Source: CAYMZZ01 sp046297935 (GTDB taxonomy: Bacteria; Bacteroidota; Bacteroidia; Chitinophagales; Chitinophagaceae). Taken from it: 64,000 nt of DNA. Numbering within the stretch: position 1 is the stretch's first letter; every line of letters begins with the position of its first letter. Of the stretch, positions 18,787 to 27,585 are shown in pieces. The DNA is taken from contig JBKBHA010000004.1 of NCBI GenBank assembly GCA_046297935.1, positions 372,001 through 436,000 of the forward strand. Reading direction: 5' to 3'. The notes beneath the pieces are model-generated. The model saw only the letters and a program-made list of their open reading frames with translations, had not been told where the DNA came from and searched no databases. Both the position numbers and the translations under genes were made by a program.

Positions 18787-20067
18787 ATGCAAAAAGATAA
18801 CCAGGTTTTTGATCTACTGGCGCGTGAACTTGATCGCCAGCGTTATGGCATTGAACTCATCGCTTCTGAAAACTTCACTTCCCTGCAGGTTATGCAGGCG
18901 ATGGGCACCGTAGCCACTAATAAATACGCGGAAGGGTACCCCGGACGGAGATATTATGGTGGTTGTGAGGTTATTGATGAAATTGAATCGCTGGCAATTG
19001 AGCGTTTGAAGAAAGTTTTTAATGCAAGCTGGGCCAATGTGCAACCGCATAGCGGTGCTCAGGCTAATGCAGCCGTGTTTCTGGCTTGTGTGCGGCCTGG
19101 CGACAAAATTCTGGGATTAGATCTAAGTATGGGCGGCCACCTTACTCACGGGAGTCCTGCCAATTTCAGCGGAAAAAATTTCGAAGCCCATTTTTATGGA
19201 GTAAAGAAAGAAACCGGTTTGGTTGACTACGAACAACTGGAGGCGACGGCATTGAAAGAAAAGCCACGCATGATCATATGCGGAGCTTCTGCATACAGTC
19301 GCGACTGGGACTATGCTCGTATTCGTGCAGTGGCTGACAAAGTAGGGGCGATTGTTTTTGCCGACATTGCTCATCCGGCTGGTTTAATTGCGAAGGGGCT
19401 GTTGAACGATCCTTTCGAACATTGCCATATCGTTAGTTCTACCACCCATAAAACATTGCGTGGCCCTCGTGGTGGAGTGATCATGCTTCGCCATGATTTT
19501 GAAAATCCCTGGGGTATAAAGGATCCGAAAGGCAACACACGTACCATGAGCCAGTTGCTGGATCTGGCTGTGTTTCCCGGTACGCAGGGTGGTCCGCTGG
19601 AGCACGTAATTGCTGCAAAGGCGGTGAGTTTTGGCGAAATATTGTCTGATGATTTTACACAGTATGCCCGCCAGGTAATTGCCAACTCTCAGGCAATGGC
19701 TAGCGCGCTGGTTAGTCGTGGCTACGATTTGATCAGCGGAGGTACCGATAATCACCTGATGTTGATTGATCTCCGAAACAAGAATCTCACTGGCAAAAAG
19801 GCACAGGAAACGCTCGATAGAGCTCATATCACGCTCAACAAGAATTCTGTACCCTTTGATGATAAGTCGCCATTCGTAACATCTGGTATTCGTATTGGCG
19901 TACCTGCTATTACGACTCGCGGAATGAAGGAGGCTGATATGGAAACAGTAGTGGGGCTGATAGATCGGGTATTGATGAATGCTGATGATGAAAATGTCAT
20001 TGCTGACGTGCGTCAGGAGGTGAAGAGCTTTATGCAGCGGTTTCCGTTGTATCAGGAGCTGGGGTAG
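18787..20067 (+). CDS. glyA: Serine hydroxymethyltransferase
   Basis: This 426-residue PLP enzyme converts serine and tetrahydrofolate to glycine and 5,10-methylene-THF. Motifs include RQRYGIELIASENF near the start, NKYAEGYPGRRYYGG, SGAQANAAVF, and the PLP lysine in SSTTHKTLRGPRGG. An in-frame ATG at 18772 would add five residues. The 18787 start is preferred because family members begin close to it and because a perfect TAnnTTTG box lies between the two ATGs. The stop is followed at once by a GTGAGTG heptamer array. Length is typical for bacterial GlyA. Confidence 0.97.
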   Translation: MQKDNQVFDLLARELDRQRYGIELIASENFTSLQVMQAMGTVATNKYAEGYPGRRYYGGCEVIDEIESLAIERLKKVFNASWANVQPHSGAQANAAVFLACVRPGDKILGLDLSMGGHLTHGSPANFSGKNFEAHFYGVKKETGLVDYEQLEATALKEKPRMIICGASAYSRDWDYARIRAVADKVGAIVFADIAHPAGLIAKGLLNDPFEHCHIVSSTTHKTLRGPRGGVIMLRHDFENPWGIKDPKGNTRTMSQLLDLAVFPGTQGGPLEHVIAAKAVSFGEILSDDFTQYARQVIANSQAMASALVSRGYDLISGGTDNHLMLIDLRNKNLTGKKAQETLDRAHITLNKNSVPFDDKSPFVTSGIRIGVPAITTRGMKEADMETVVGLIDRVLMNADDENVIADVRQEVKSFMQRFPLYQELG

Positions 20068-20070
20068 GGC

Positions 20071-20131
20071 GTGGGGAGTGGTGAATGGTGAGTGGTGAGT
20101 GGTGAGTGGTGAGTGGGGAGTGGGGAGTGTT
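20071..20131. repeat. GTGAGTG-type heptamer array after glyA
   Basis: About eight to nine degenerate copies of a 7-bp unit (GTGAGTG/GGGAGTG) start four bases after the glyA stop codon. The unit resembles the GGTGAGA/GGTGAAA heptamers at 31.5-31.8 kb, so this is probably one family of simple repeats in the genome. Confidence 0.85.
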
Positions 20132-20147
20132 GTTTGGGTATATAACT

Positions 20148-20155
20148 TAAATTTG
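20148..20155 (+). promoter_or_regulatory. -7 box of DUF4293 gene
   Basis: TAAATTTG matches TAnnTTTG exactly, 14 bases before the ATG at 20170. No well-spaced -33 element was seen; the heptamer array occupies that side. Confidence 0.5.
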
Positions 20156-20169
20156 TTTAAAGTACTGAT

Positions 20170-20589
20170 ATGATACAACGTCAGCAAAGTTTGTGGTTAT
20201 TACTGGCCTGTGTGGCGTCGGCTCTCAGTTTTTATTTTCCTTTTTATTCCGGCGAGAAAGTTGAGGAAGGCGTGGGAGCAGCGTTCAGCGTCCTGGATGC
20301 TGGCAGCAATTTTTTTCTGGTGATTGTTACAGGTATCAGTGTGCTGTTGGGTGGCATTACGATTTTTCTTTTTAAAGACAGAAAGGCGCAGTTCAAGCTG
20401 GCCCTTGGCGGTGTGGGCATTTCCGTATTGTTGCTGTTCCTGTATATGCGCGAGGTTAGTCAATTCACTAAGGGTAACTTTGCGCTAACGGCGTTGTTGG
20501 TTATCGCCATCCTGGTTGGCTACATCATGGCAGCTCGTGGAATCTGGAAGGATGAAAAATTGGTAAAGAGCCTCGATAAGCTCCGTTGA
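20170..20589 (+). CDS. DUF4293 family membrane protein
   Basis: This 139-residue protein has four hydrophobic segments: SLWLLLACVASALSFYFPF, FFLVIVTGISVLLGGITIFL, LALGGVGISVLLLFLYM and FALTALLVIAILVGYIMAA. The start MIQRQQSLWLLLA is characteristic of DUF4293, an inner-membrane family found in Bacteroidota. Function is unknown. A single-gene transcript is likely, since the upstream glyA is separated by a simple-repeat array and the downstream gene is a transposase relic. Confidence 0.85.
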   Translation: MIQRQQSLWLLLACVASALSFYFPFYSGEKVEEGVGAAFSVLDAGSNFFLVIVTGISVLLGGITIFLFKDRKAQFKLALGGVGISVLLLFLYMREVSQFTKGNFALTALLVIAILVGYIMAARGIWKDEKLVKSLDKLR

Positions 20590-20674
20590 TTTCTCCCATT
20601 TCAGTTGGAAAAATCTCATTTTTTAAAGAGCGTTTTCACCCGCTTATTATTGCATTGTCACTTAGATTGCAGGC

Positions 20675-21277
20675 TTGTCAGTTGAGAGAATAGATCTGCA
20701 AGCCGGGAAGCTTTATTATTTTAAGACCCGTGCAAACGGCCATGAACGCATTTTTGAGAAGGAGGAAGAATATGTCCGATTCTTACAGCGATTTGGCCGT
20801 TACATTGCTCCTGTTGCCCATTGCTTCGGATATTGTTTGTTACCACGTTCAGTAGAGTTTTGTATTCGGGTGAAATCGTTTGCGGGGTTGGAAGCGGCTT
20901 TCCAATTGATTCGTCCACTGGATGCTTGCAGCGTCGAGCGTTTGCCCGCCTGGTTGATGAAGCAGTGTTCGAATTTGCTGAATAGTTATGCCAAAACCTT
21001 TAATCATGAACATGATCGTGTGGGCGCGCTATTTGTAGATCGCATTCATATTAAGGAGCTTGAATCGGCGGACGATCTACTTCTGCGATTATGCGATATG
21101 CATCTGAGGCCCGTCGCAGATCTTCATTGCAGTCGGCCGGCAGACTGGCGGTGGAGTTCATATTCTTTGCTTTTGGCAGAAGGACCCTGTTGGTTGTCGA
21201 GAGATTTGCTGTGGCGTTTGATTAAGGGAAGGGATCGATTTATTAATCTGCACCAGCGGCTGTGGGCCGAAGGGTAG
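20675..21277 (+). CDS. RAYT/IS200-like Y1 transposase homologue lacking catalytic residues
   Basis: Over 200 residues this follows the pattern of REP-associated tyrosine transposases: YFKTRANGHERIFEKEEEYV near the start, a central FGYCLLPRSVEFCIRVK, SYAKTFNHEHDRVGALF, RPADWRWSSYSLL, and the C-terminal GRDRFINLHQ common in Bacteroidota members. In active relatives the centre reads roughly N-H-F-H (the HUH metal site); here it is R-S-V-E, so both histidines are gone. The catalytic Tyr region, usually YYIHxNP, reads CDMHLRP. The frame has no early in-frame ATG and opens with TTG (20675). It is thus either a domesticated DNA-binding protein or a decaying gene. A 29-unit repeat array follows 38 bp later. 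Confidence 0.75.
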   Translation: MSVERIDLQAGKLYYFKTRANGHERIFEKEEEYVRFLQRFGRYIAPVAHCFGYCLLPRSVEFCIRVKSFAGLEAAFQLIRPLDACSVERLPAWLMKQCSNLLNSYAKTFNHEHDRVGALFVDRIHIKELESADDLLLRLCDMHLRPVADLHCSRPADWRWSSYSLLLAEGPCWLSRDLLWRLIKGRDRFINLHQRLWAEG

Positions 21278-21315
21278 CGGTGGATATCGTTGAGGTGGAT
21301 TTAAGCGGAATTGGT

Positions 21316-21750
21316 AGGAGGTCGTAACCTGTGAGGTCATGACCTGTGGGGTCATAACCTGTGGGGTTATAACCTGTGGGGTCATAACCTGTGGGGTTAT
21401 AACCTGTGGGGTCATAACCTGTGAGGTCATCACCTGTGAGGTCATGACCTGTGGGGTCATGACCTGTGGGGTCATAACCTGTGAGGTCATGACCTGTGAG
21501 GTCATCACCTGTGGGGTCATGACCTGTGGGGTCATGACCTGTGAGGTCATCACCTGTGAGCTCATCACCTGTGAGGTCATAACCTGTGGGGTCATGACCT
21601 GTGGGGTCATGACCTGTGAGGTCATCACCTGTGAGCTCATCACCTGTGAGGTCATAACCTGTGAGGTCATCACCTGTGAGGTCATCACCTGTGAGGTCAT
21701 CACCTGTGGGGTCATCACCTGTGAGGTCATCACCTGTGAGCTCATTATCT
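21316..21750. repeat. 15-bp tandem repeat array, 29 units, next to RAYT-like gene
   Basis: The unit is GTGRGGTCATNACCT (R = A or G; N = A, G or C), repeated without spacers for 435 bp. Many units contain the palindrome GGTCATGACC. The 75-bp block at 21511-21585 (five units) is repeated exactly at 21586-21660, showing recent expansion. The first unit and the last (GTGAGCTCATTATCT) are degenerate. The right edge forms a 9-bp inverted repeat, ACCTGTGAG (21732-21740) with CTCACAGGT (21749-21757). Because 15 is a multiple of three, frames stay open on both strands across it; these are not judged to be genes. Confidence 0.95.
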
Positions 21751-21792
21751 CACAGGTTCCAACCAACCCCTGCACTACACTCCAACTACAAC

Positions 21793-21825
21793 CAAAAAAA
21801 GCCTGCAGGAAGAATCCCGCAGGCT
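21793..21825 (-). terminator. Terminator of the first T9SS surface gene
   Basis: On the minus strand AGCCTGC pairs with GCAGGCT around a 12-base loop and is followed by seven T. It lies 26 bp past the stop at 21851. Confidence 0.75.
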
Positions 21826-21850
21826 CACTCTCAAACTGCTAATCAAAATA

Positions 21851-24325
21851 CTATTTCACAATCAATTGCTTGCTCTCGCGATATCCATCACCACTGATCA
21901 TCATTACATATATACCTGCCTGCAACTGACCAGGCAACTGCACCATTTCCGTTACACCAGATCCGGCATTGTTAATTCGAGCCTGATGCACACGCTGCCC
22001 TCCTGCACTATAAACCTCCAGCTGGTACACACCCTGCTGCAATCCCGAAAGTGAAACACTAAACTGCTTTCCAACTACCGGGTTGGGATAAATCGTATAG
22101 CCAGCCTTGCGGGTTGAACCAATCTCTACACGCAGAATCTTGCTGTAGACCATTTTGCCGCCAATCTCATCAACCCGAATTCGGTAATAATTGGCGCCGG
22201 CAACAGGATTTGAATCATAATAAGTATAAGAAGCCTTATCATCGCGATTGCTCTTAGGCAACTGCTGATTGATAGCGTAAAAATCTACTCCATTAGTTGA
22301 GCGCTCCACTTCATACCGTACAATATCCCGTTCAGTTAAGTTGCTCCAGTCAATTTGAACTCCACTGTTTTTCTCGAAAGCACGAACTCCGTCAAACAAT
22401 ACAGGTAAAGGATTGTCGGCAAGATTGCTCGAAGCCAGCGCGAATGGACTGAATTCACTAACGGCAGCGCTACTACTGATTTCTCCGGTTAATACCGTAC
22501 TGCCCATCGTTGCACCTCCGGCAGGGCCTTCGTTTACCCAGGCACTTCCGTTATGACGGGCAATACGAAGAGAACTGAGATTGTTGATATACCAGGTGGT
22601 GGAAGAACAATTGCTTTCGGGCACCCAACTCAGCGTCACAACCGCATTGCGGGTACCGCTCCGATCCAGCGTCCAGTATTCGCAGGAACTCACACGTGCA
22701 ATTCCTGAGCCATATACGTTGCCGTTGGCGATCGAGGTGATCGGATTGCCACGCCAGAACTCGGCGGTGAAAGTGCTGGTACCGCCGCCGCCACTGGTAG
22801 CAATGCGGACAAAACGCATGCCGCTGCCGCCAACTTTGCCCACGGGAAACTCAAAGCTGGCATTGCTATTCATCTGCTTCGCCAGCGGACCGTTAACATA
22901 GGCCCCGTTTGCGGTACTTACTGTTGCTCCCGTACCAATTGTGATCAGATTAGACGTGCTGGTCGTTGCATAACCATTCAAAAGTTCCAGGGTACTGTTT
23001 ACAGCGAAATTGCGTTCTATCAATACCTGGCCACTGGTGTTGTTGATGATTAACGCCTGCACCTCTCCATTCGATGTGGTAAATGTACCTGTCCTGGGCC
23101 CGCGAAATTCAAAAATGGCGCCGCTATTGTAAGCGATAGTTCCACCAGCCTGAATTGCACCTGTATTACCATCGCTGCTCAACCCATCAGGATGAGCAAC
23201 AATAATTTTCGCATCTGCATCCAGCAGGAAGTTTCCTGTGGTACCATCCAGAACCGAAGTGCCAAAGTCAACCTCTGCATCATTATCTATCCGGAAATTA
23301 ACCGCACCAGTGATTGTACCACCTGTTTTGGTAAAAATTTGTGGGCCATTGTTGTCGAATACAAAATTAGCGGTACCCCCACCTCGGGCTAAGGTACCTC
23401 CAGAGATATTGACGTTGCCAAAAACATTCACGTTGAAATTTCCGTTGTCTTCTACTATGTACAGGTAGCCACCTTCCAAATTGAAATCTCCATCAATGTT
23501 AAGCGTCTGTGTACCACCACCATCTTCTTTCAACGATAGTTGTCCTGAACCAGTACTAATCACAGTAAAATCTCCATCAATATTGGTAAGGTCAGTATCA
23601 AAAGTCTCCAGTTGCGATTGATTCGGACAATTCCAAATCAAATTTCCAAGAGCCTGGTTAAAACTGCCTGTATTTGGGATCGAAGTTGTCACACCAGTAA
23701 CTTCAACTGTGGAAGCGTCATCCCAGGTAGCGGTTGGAATTGATCCGCCATTTCGCTGGTGTCGGTAGAAGCTGCCAGCAGCAAAACTCAGCGTTCCAGT
23801 TGCGCCCTGCACATTTCCGTCTTCATTTTCAATTGAACCGGTCACTGTAATTTGCGTATTGCCATTATTCCAGTCAAGCACAGCATTTTGACCCAGAATA
23901 ATGGTGCCGTCAACTGTTCCGAGCACATTTCCGGGCGCGCTCGATCGCGACAAGGTAATTTCCATGTCGTCGTTATTATCACCTTCCAGCCGAAGCGTAC
24001 TTCCTGCTTCAATTATCAAGCGGGTGGTATTACCAGAACCGGTGATATTGATATTCCGATCGCCGCCGTTCAATACATTAAATGTAACGTTTGAATTTTC
24101 TTTAATTCGAAGGCCGGCAAGTGTGATACCAGGCACGTTGTTGATAGCGCCTGAAACACCGCCATTAATTAAAACCACATCACCATTAACGGGAATAGCA
24201 TTGCCACTCCAGTTGGAAGCAACAGCCCAGTTGCCACCAGTTGCCGGACCAACCCAGGTTTTTTGGGCATGTACGCCGGCACTTATCAAAACGATCGCCG
24301 ACAATAAAGCGTAGATTTTTTTCAT
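21851..24325 (-). CDS. Large surface protein with T9SS type A sorting domain, copy 1
   Basis: This 824-residue secreted protein starts with a Sec signal (MKKIYALLSAIVLISAGVHA) followed by KTWVGPATGGNWAVASNWSG. That opening is typical of Bacteroidota surface proteins whose long, Asn/Thr/Gly-rich middle (about residues 40-480) is likely a right-handed beta-helix. Residues around 480-650 form beta-sandwich domains, with two Cys in SSCEYWTLDRSG and ESNCSSTTWY. About residues 655-735 look fibronectin-like (WSNLTERDIVRYEVERS). The end, YTIYPNPV...GIYVMMISG...SKQLIVK, is a T9SS type A sorting domain. It should be exported by T9SS and anchored or released at the surface. Role unknown, perhaps adhesion. 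It is a paralogue of the next gene upstream. Confidence 0.88.
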   Translation of the reverse strand: MKKIYALLSAIVLISAGVHAQKTWVGPATGGNWAVASNWSGNAIPVNGDVVLINGGVSGAINNVPGITLAGLRIKENSNVTFNVLNGGDRNINITGSGNTTRLIIEAGSTLRLEGDNNDDMEITLSRSSAPGNVLGTVDGTIILGQNAVLDWNNGNTQITVTGSIENEDGNVQGATGTLSFAAGSFYRHQRNGGSIPTATWDDASTVEVTGVTTSIPNTGSFNQALGNLIWNCPNQSQLETFDTDLTNIDGDFTVISTGSGQLSLKEDGGGTQTLNIDGDFNLEGGYLYIVEDNGNFNVNVFGNVNISGGTLARGGGTANFVFDNNGPQIFTKTGGTITGAVNFRIDNDAEVDFGTSVLDGTTGNFLLDADAKIIVAHPDGLSSDGNTGAIQAGGTIAYNSGAIFEFRGPRTGTFTTSNGEVQALIINNTSGQVLIERNFAVNSTLELLNGYATTSTSNLITIGTGATVSTANGAYVNGPLAKQMNSNASFEFPVGKVGGSGMRFVRIATSGGGGTSTFTAEFWRGNPITSIANGNVYGSGIARVSSCEYWTLDRSGTRNAVVTLSWVPESNCSSTTWYINNLSSLRIARHNGSAWVNEGPAGGATMGSTVLTGEISSSAAVSEFSPFALASSNLADNPLPVLFDGVRAFEKNSGVQIDWSNLTERDIVRYEVERSTNGVDFYAINQQLPKSNRDDKASYTYYDSNPVAGANYYRIRVDEIGGKMVYSKILRVEIGSTRKAGYTIYPNPVVGKQFSVSLSGLQQGVYQLEVYSAGGQRVHQARINNAGSGVTEMVQLPGQLQAGIYVMMISGDGYRESKQLIVK

Positions 24326-24701
24326 TACTCAGTATTTGCGTTATACGAATTCAAAAGATAGAATACGACCTAATGTTCAGGAATTGGATACTGAGCTTTC
24401 GAGAGGATTGGACCAGGAGTGTTGACGCCACAAACAGATGATCACAGCCAGCTCTGTTGCCGGAAGGATTTAACCTGAAATTTGGACTTTGGGGGTACGG
24501 AATTCAGAAGATATTAGCGAGGCGATGTGAAGGCTGTTGGAGCAGCCTGACGCAACAAACCTAATATGCGTTCGGGAAAATTGCAAGTGTTTTTCCGATT
24601 TTCCATTTTCGTCAGACCGCAATAAACGCTAAAAGGGCCGGCAAAGCCAGCCCTAAAGCGTTGATCAATAGTTGGTTGTCAACTAAACGTTCCCTGGTAA
24701 A
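24326..24701. other. Intergenic region between the two T9SS genes
   Basis: These 376 bp contain no gene. Two blocks are identical to the region upstream of the sister gene: GGATACTGAGCTTTCGA at 24386-24402 (also at 27262-27278) and GGGTACGGAATTCAGAAGAT at 24494-24513 (also at 27367-27386). A hairpin terminator for the upstream sister gene lies at 24625-24662. A -7-like TATCTTTT (minus strand, 24353-24360) is 27 bp before the copy 1 ATG. Confidence 0.75.
24625..24662 (-). terminator. Hairpin terminator of the second T9SS surface gene
   Basis: A nested stem, AACGCT...AGCGTT outside and GGGCcGGC...GCCaGCCC inside, lies 40 bp after the stop at 24702. On the minus strand it is followed by TTTATTG, so the T-tract is short. 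Confidence 0.6.
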
Positions 24702-27191
24702 TTATTTTACAATCAGTTGCTTGCTTTCGCGGTAATTGTCGCCAATTACAACGGTGATGTACACACCTGTTTGTAGCGAAGCAGGCAGCTGAATCATTTC
24801 GGTAACACCTGCGCCCACATTGTTGATCACTTGTGTATGAACCCTCATACCAGAAGCATTCAACACCTGCAGGGTATAAGCACCCTGGCGCAGACCATTC
24901 AGGCTTAATGTAAACTGACGGCCTGTTACGGGGTTGGGATAAACACTGTAGCCCGCCTTCTTCGTAGAACCAATTTCTACACGCAGAATCTTGCTGTAAA
25001 CTGCCTTTCCTCCGATTTCATCAACCCGTATACGGTAGTAGTTGGCGCCGGTAAGCGGTGCAGCGTCAAAATGCGTATAAGAAGCTTTGTCATCGCGATT
25101 GCTCTTCGGAGCCTGCTCGTTGATACTATAGAAATCAATGCCATTAGCCGAACGCTCTACTTCATAACGAACAATATCACGCTCAGTCAGATTGCTCCAC
25201 TCGATCTGCACACCATCATTCTTGCCAAAAGCACGAACACCATCAAACAGAACCGGCAGCGGATTATCAGCAGTATTGCTAGAGGCAAGGGCGAAAGGGC
25301 TGAATTGTGTTTGTACAGCGCCAGTGCGAATACTACCTACTGTTACGGTTGAGCCGCCTACCAGCGTTGCGCCGGCATCTACCCAGCTGGTTCCATTATG
25401 ACGGGCCACACGCAAAGTCAATACATTGGTAATATAGTTGGTGATATTCGAACAGTTACTTGCAGCTACCCAGTCAATGGTAACAACACCATTACGTGCG
25501 CCTCCAACATTTCTATCAAGTGTCCAATATTCACAGGCACTCACCCGTGCAAGTCCGGACCCGAGCACATTGCCGTTTACAACACTGGTGATTGGGTTGG
25601 CGCGGTAAAACTGAGCAGTAAATGTGCTCGTTCCCGACCCGTTAATTGAAGTCAACGAGATGGGGCGGAGGCCACCAGCAGAAGGACTACCCACATGGAA
25701 AGTGAACGCGGTATTGTTACTCTGTGATTTAGCAATAATTCCATTTACAAAAGCGCCATTGCTGCTGGTAGAAGTACCGCCCGTTCCAACAGTGATAATA
25801 TTAGTTGTACCCGTCGTCGCGTACCCATTGGTCAACGTTAAACTGGTAGTAACATCGAAAGGTCGCTCCAATAAAACTTCGCCGCTTGTATTGTTAATCA
25901 CCAATCCCTGAACATCATTTCCTGTAGTAGAGAAAGTGCCGGTGCGGGCACCGCGGAACTCATAAATTGCGTCATTGCTGAATGTTCTGGTTCCACCCAC
26001 TTGAATTGCACCTGTAGAGCCGCTGCTGTATATGCCGTCGGGATGGCCGGTAATAATTTTGCCGTCGGCGCTCAAAGTAAATGTAGCTGTACTTCCGTCC
26101 AATACTGATGTACCAAAGTCTACTTCAGCATTAGCTGGAATTTGAAAGTTTACCACGCCTATGATTGAGCCGCTCGTTTTTGTAAAGCTGCGCAATCCTG
26201 TGCCTGAAAATACCACGTTAGCAGTACCTGTACCAGCGCGACCAAGCGTGCCTCCATTGAATACAATGTCACCAAGTACATTCAATGTCTGGTTGCCATT
26301 TGTTGTCGTGATGTACAGTGCGCCACCATTCAGAATAAGGTCTCCGTCAACTGTAGTAGTACCGGTGCCGGGCCCCGAGATTTTCAATGTCAGTTCTCCG
26401 GAACCGGTGCTTTCAACGGTGAAATTTCCGTCGATGTTGGACAATTGTGTGGCAAATGATTCCAAACTTGTCTGGTTAGGGCAGTTCCAGGTAACATTCC
26501 CAAACTCCTGTGCAAATGATGTGTTCGTTGGAATATCTGTGGTAACGCCGGTAACAACACAGTTGGAAGCATTATTCCAGGTTGCAGTGGGTATTTCACC
26601 ACCGTTGGTTTCGTGAGAGTAGGTTCCTCCAGCGCCGAAAACCAACGAACCAGTTGTGGATTGGATATCGACATTAGCACCCACTACTTCAATCCGGCCA
26701 TTTGAACCGGTTACGGTCACTGCGGTATTGCCATTGTCTGTATCAAAGGTGCAATCTTGGCCCAGGCTGAGCGTACCTTCGATAAGTCCGGTTACATTTC
26801 CGCCCCCACTGCCCGTACGAGCCATATCTATTTGAATACTACTTGTACCCCCGGGTAATATCAAAGAAGAACCACTTTCAATGCGAATTTCCTGCGTACC
26901 ACCGCCACCACGCAGATTGATGGTGCGGTCACCTGTAGCAGTAAATGTAACTGTCGAGTTTTCGATTACTCGGATGGCAGTCACCGTTGTACTTGGAACT
27001 GCTGAAATGGTTGCAGTTATACCTTGGTCAAACACAACGATATCATTTGTGCCAGGAACTGTTCCACCACTCCAGTTCGAACCATCCGCCCAACTACCGT
27101 TTCCGGCAGCTGTCCATGTTTTGATTGTTTGCGCCAGCAATCCGCCGCTAAAAGCAAGCAAAGCCAGCATTAAAATGTAAAATCTTTTCAT
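24702..27191 (-). CDS. Large surface protein with T9SS type A sorting domain, copy 2
   Basis: This 829-residue paralogue of the gene at 21851 has the same architecture: a signal peptide (MKRFYILMLALLAFSGGLLA), the opening IKTWTAAGNGSWADGSNWSG, a long beta-rich Gly/Thr/Asn region, the Cys-bearing VSACEYWTLDRN and ASNCSNITNY segments, a fibronectin-like region with the identical stretch WSNLTERDIVRYEVERS, and the T9SS domain (YSVYPNPVTG...SKQLIVK). The C-terminal third is the most conserved between the two copies; the beta-helix part has diverged more. Its upstream region shares two long identical blocks with that of copy 1, so the duplication included regulatory DNA. Function unknown. Confidence 0.88.
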   Translation of the reverse strand: MKRFYILMLALLAFSGGLLAQTIKTWTAAGNGSWADGSNWSGGTVPGTNDIVVFDQGITATISAVPSTTVTAIRVIENSTVTFTATGDRTINLRGGGGTQEIRIESGSSLILPGGTSSIQIDMARTGSGGGNVTGLIEGTLSLGQDCTFDTDNGNTAVTVTGSNGRIEVVGANVDIQSTTGSLVFGAGGTYSHETNGGEIPTATWNNASNCVVTGVTTDIPTNTSFAQEFGNVTWNCPNQTSLESFATQLSNIDGNFTVESTGSGELTLKISGPGTGTTTVDGDLILNGGALYITTTNGNQTLNVLGDIVFNGGTLGRAGTGTANVVFSGTGLRSFTKTSGSIIGVVNFQIPANAEVDFGTSVLDGSTATFTLSADGKIITGHPDGIYSSGSTGAIQVGGTRTFSNDAIYEFRGARTGTFSTTGNDVQGLVINNTSGEVLLERPFDVTTSLTLTNGYATTGTTNIITVGTGGTSTSSNGAFVNGIIAKSQSNNTAFTFHVGSPSAGGLRPISLTSINGSGTSTFTAQFYRANPITSVVNGNVLGSGLARVSACEYWTLDRNVGGARNGVVTIDWVAASNCSNITNYITNVLTLRVARHNGTSWVDAGATLVGGSTVTVGSIRTGAVQTQFSPFALASSNTADNPLPVLFDGVRAFGKNDGVQIEWSNLTERDIVRYEVERSANGIDFYSINEQAPKSNRDDKASYTHFDAAPLTGANYYRIRVDEIGGKAVYSKILRVEIGSTKKAGYSVYPNPVTGRQFTLSLNGLRQGAYTLQVLNASGMRVHTQVINNVGAGVTEMIQLPASLQTGVYITVVIGDNYRESKQLIVK

Positions 27192-27585
27192 CGCTCAGAG
27201 TTTTGATGTTGTTTATGAAGGGTTAAATGATTACATACAGAATGTGATCATTCAAAGGCCTGGATACTGAGCTTTCGAAAGGAAGATGGATTTCGAACCT
27301 AAATGGAAGTCAAAGGATTTTTTCCAAACCGGTCTTGGCAGAACAGAAGGGGATGCAGGATTTTCCGGGTACGGAATTCAGAAGATTTGGATGGGATTAG
27401 TATGGGGTTAGAAAATTATTAGATTTTTCTCCCAACCAGCACAAAACTAATCGGCGGTTTTCACACTTGCAAGCTCCGGTGCGTATATTTTTCAGGATTT
27501 TTATCGTAAAAACACGAAAAATCCCTGATAAAATTGACAATTGTCAATTTTATCAGGGACCTGATTAGAATATCCACTCCTGAGA
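27192..27585. other. Intergenic region between T9SS copy 2 and uvrA
   Basis: These 394 bp hold no gene. They contain the two blocks shared with the copy 1 upstream region (27262-27278 and 27367-27386) and, at the far end, the uvrA terminator palindrome at 27522-27559. Confidence 0.75.
27522..27559 (-). terminator. 38-bp perfect palindrome, terminator of uvrA
   Basis: Half-site TCCCTGATAAAATTGACAA is followed directly by its exact reverse complement, with no spacer. Read on the minus strand it ends in GGGATTTTTCG, so it can act as a hairpin terminator 26 bp after the uvrA stop. The perfect, spacer-free symmetry is unusual and could also form a cruciform. Confidence 0.7.

Noticed and set aside
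20675..21757. An intact insertion sequence
   Set aside because: The transposase-like protein lacks its catalytic residues, and no matching ends bracket the gene.
21158..21842. Long open frames on both strands across the 15-bp array (GVITC and MTSQV peptide repeats)
   Set aside because: The 15-bp period keeps any frame open; the frames have no promoter or domain, and one runs antisense into the RAYT-like gene.
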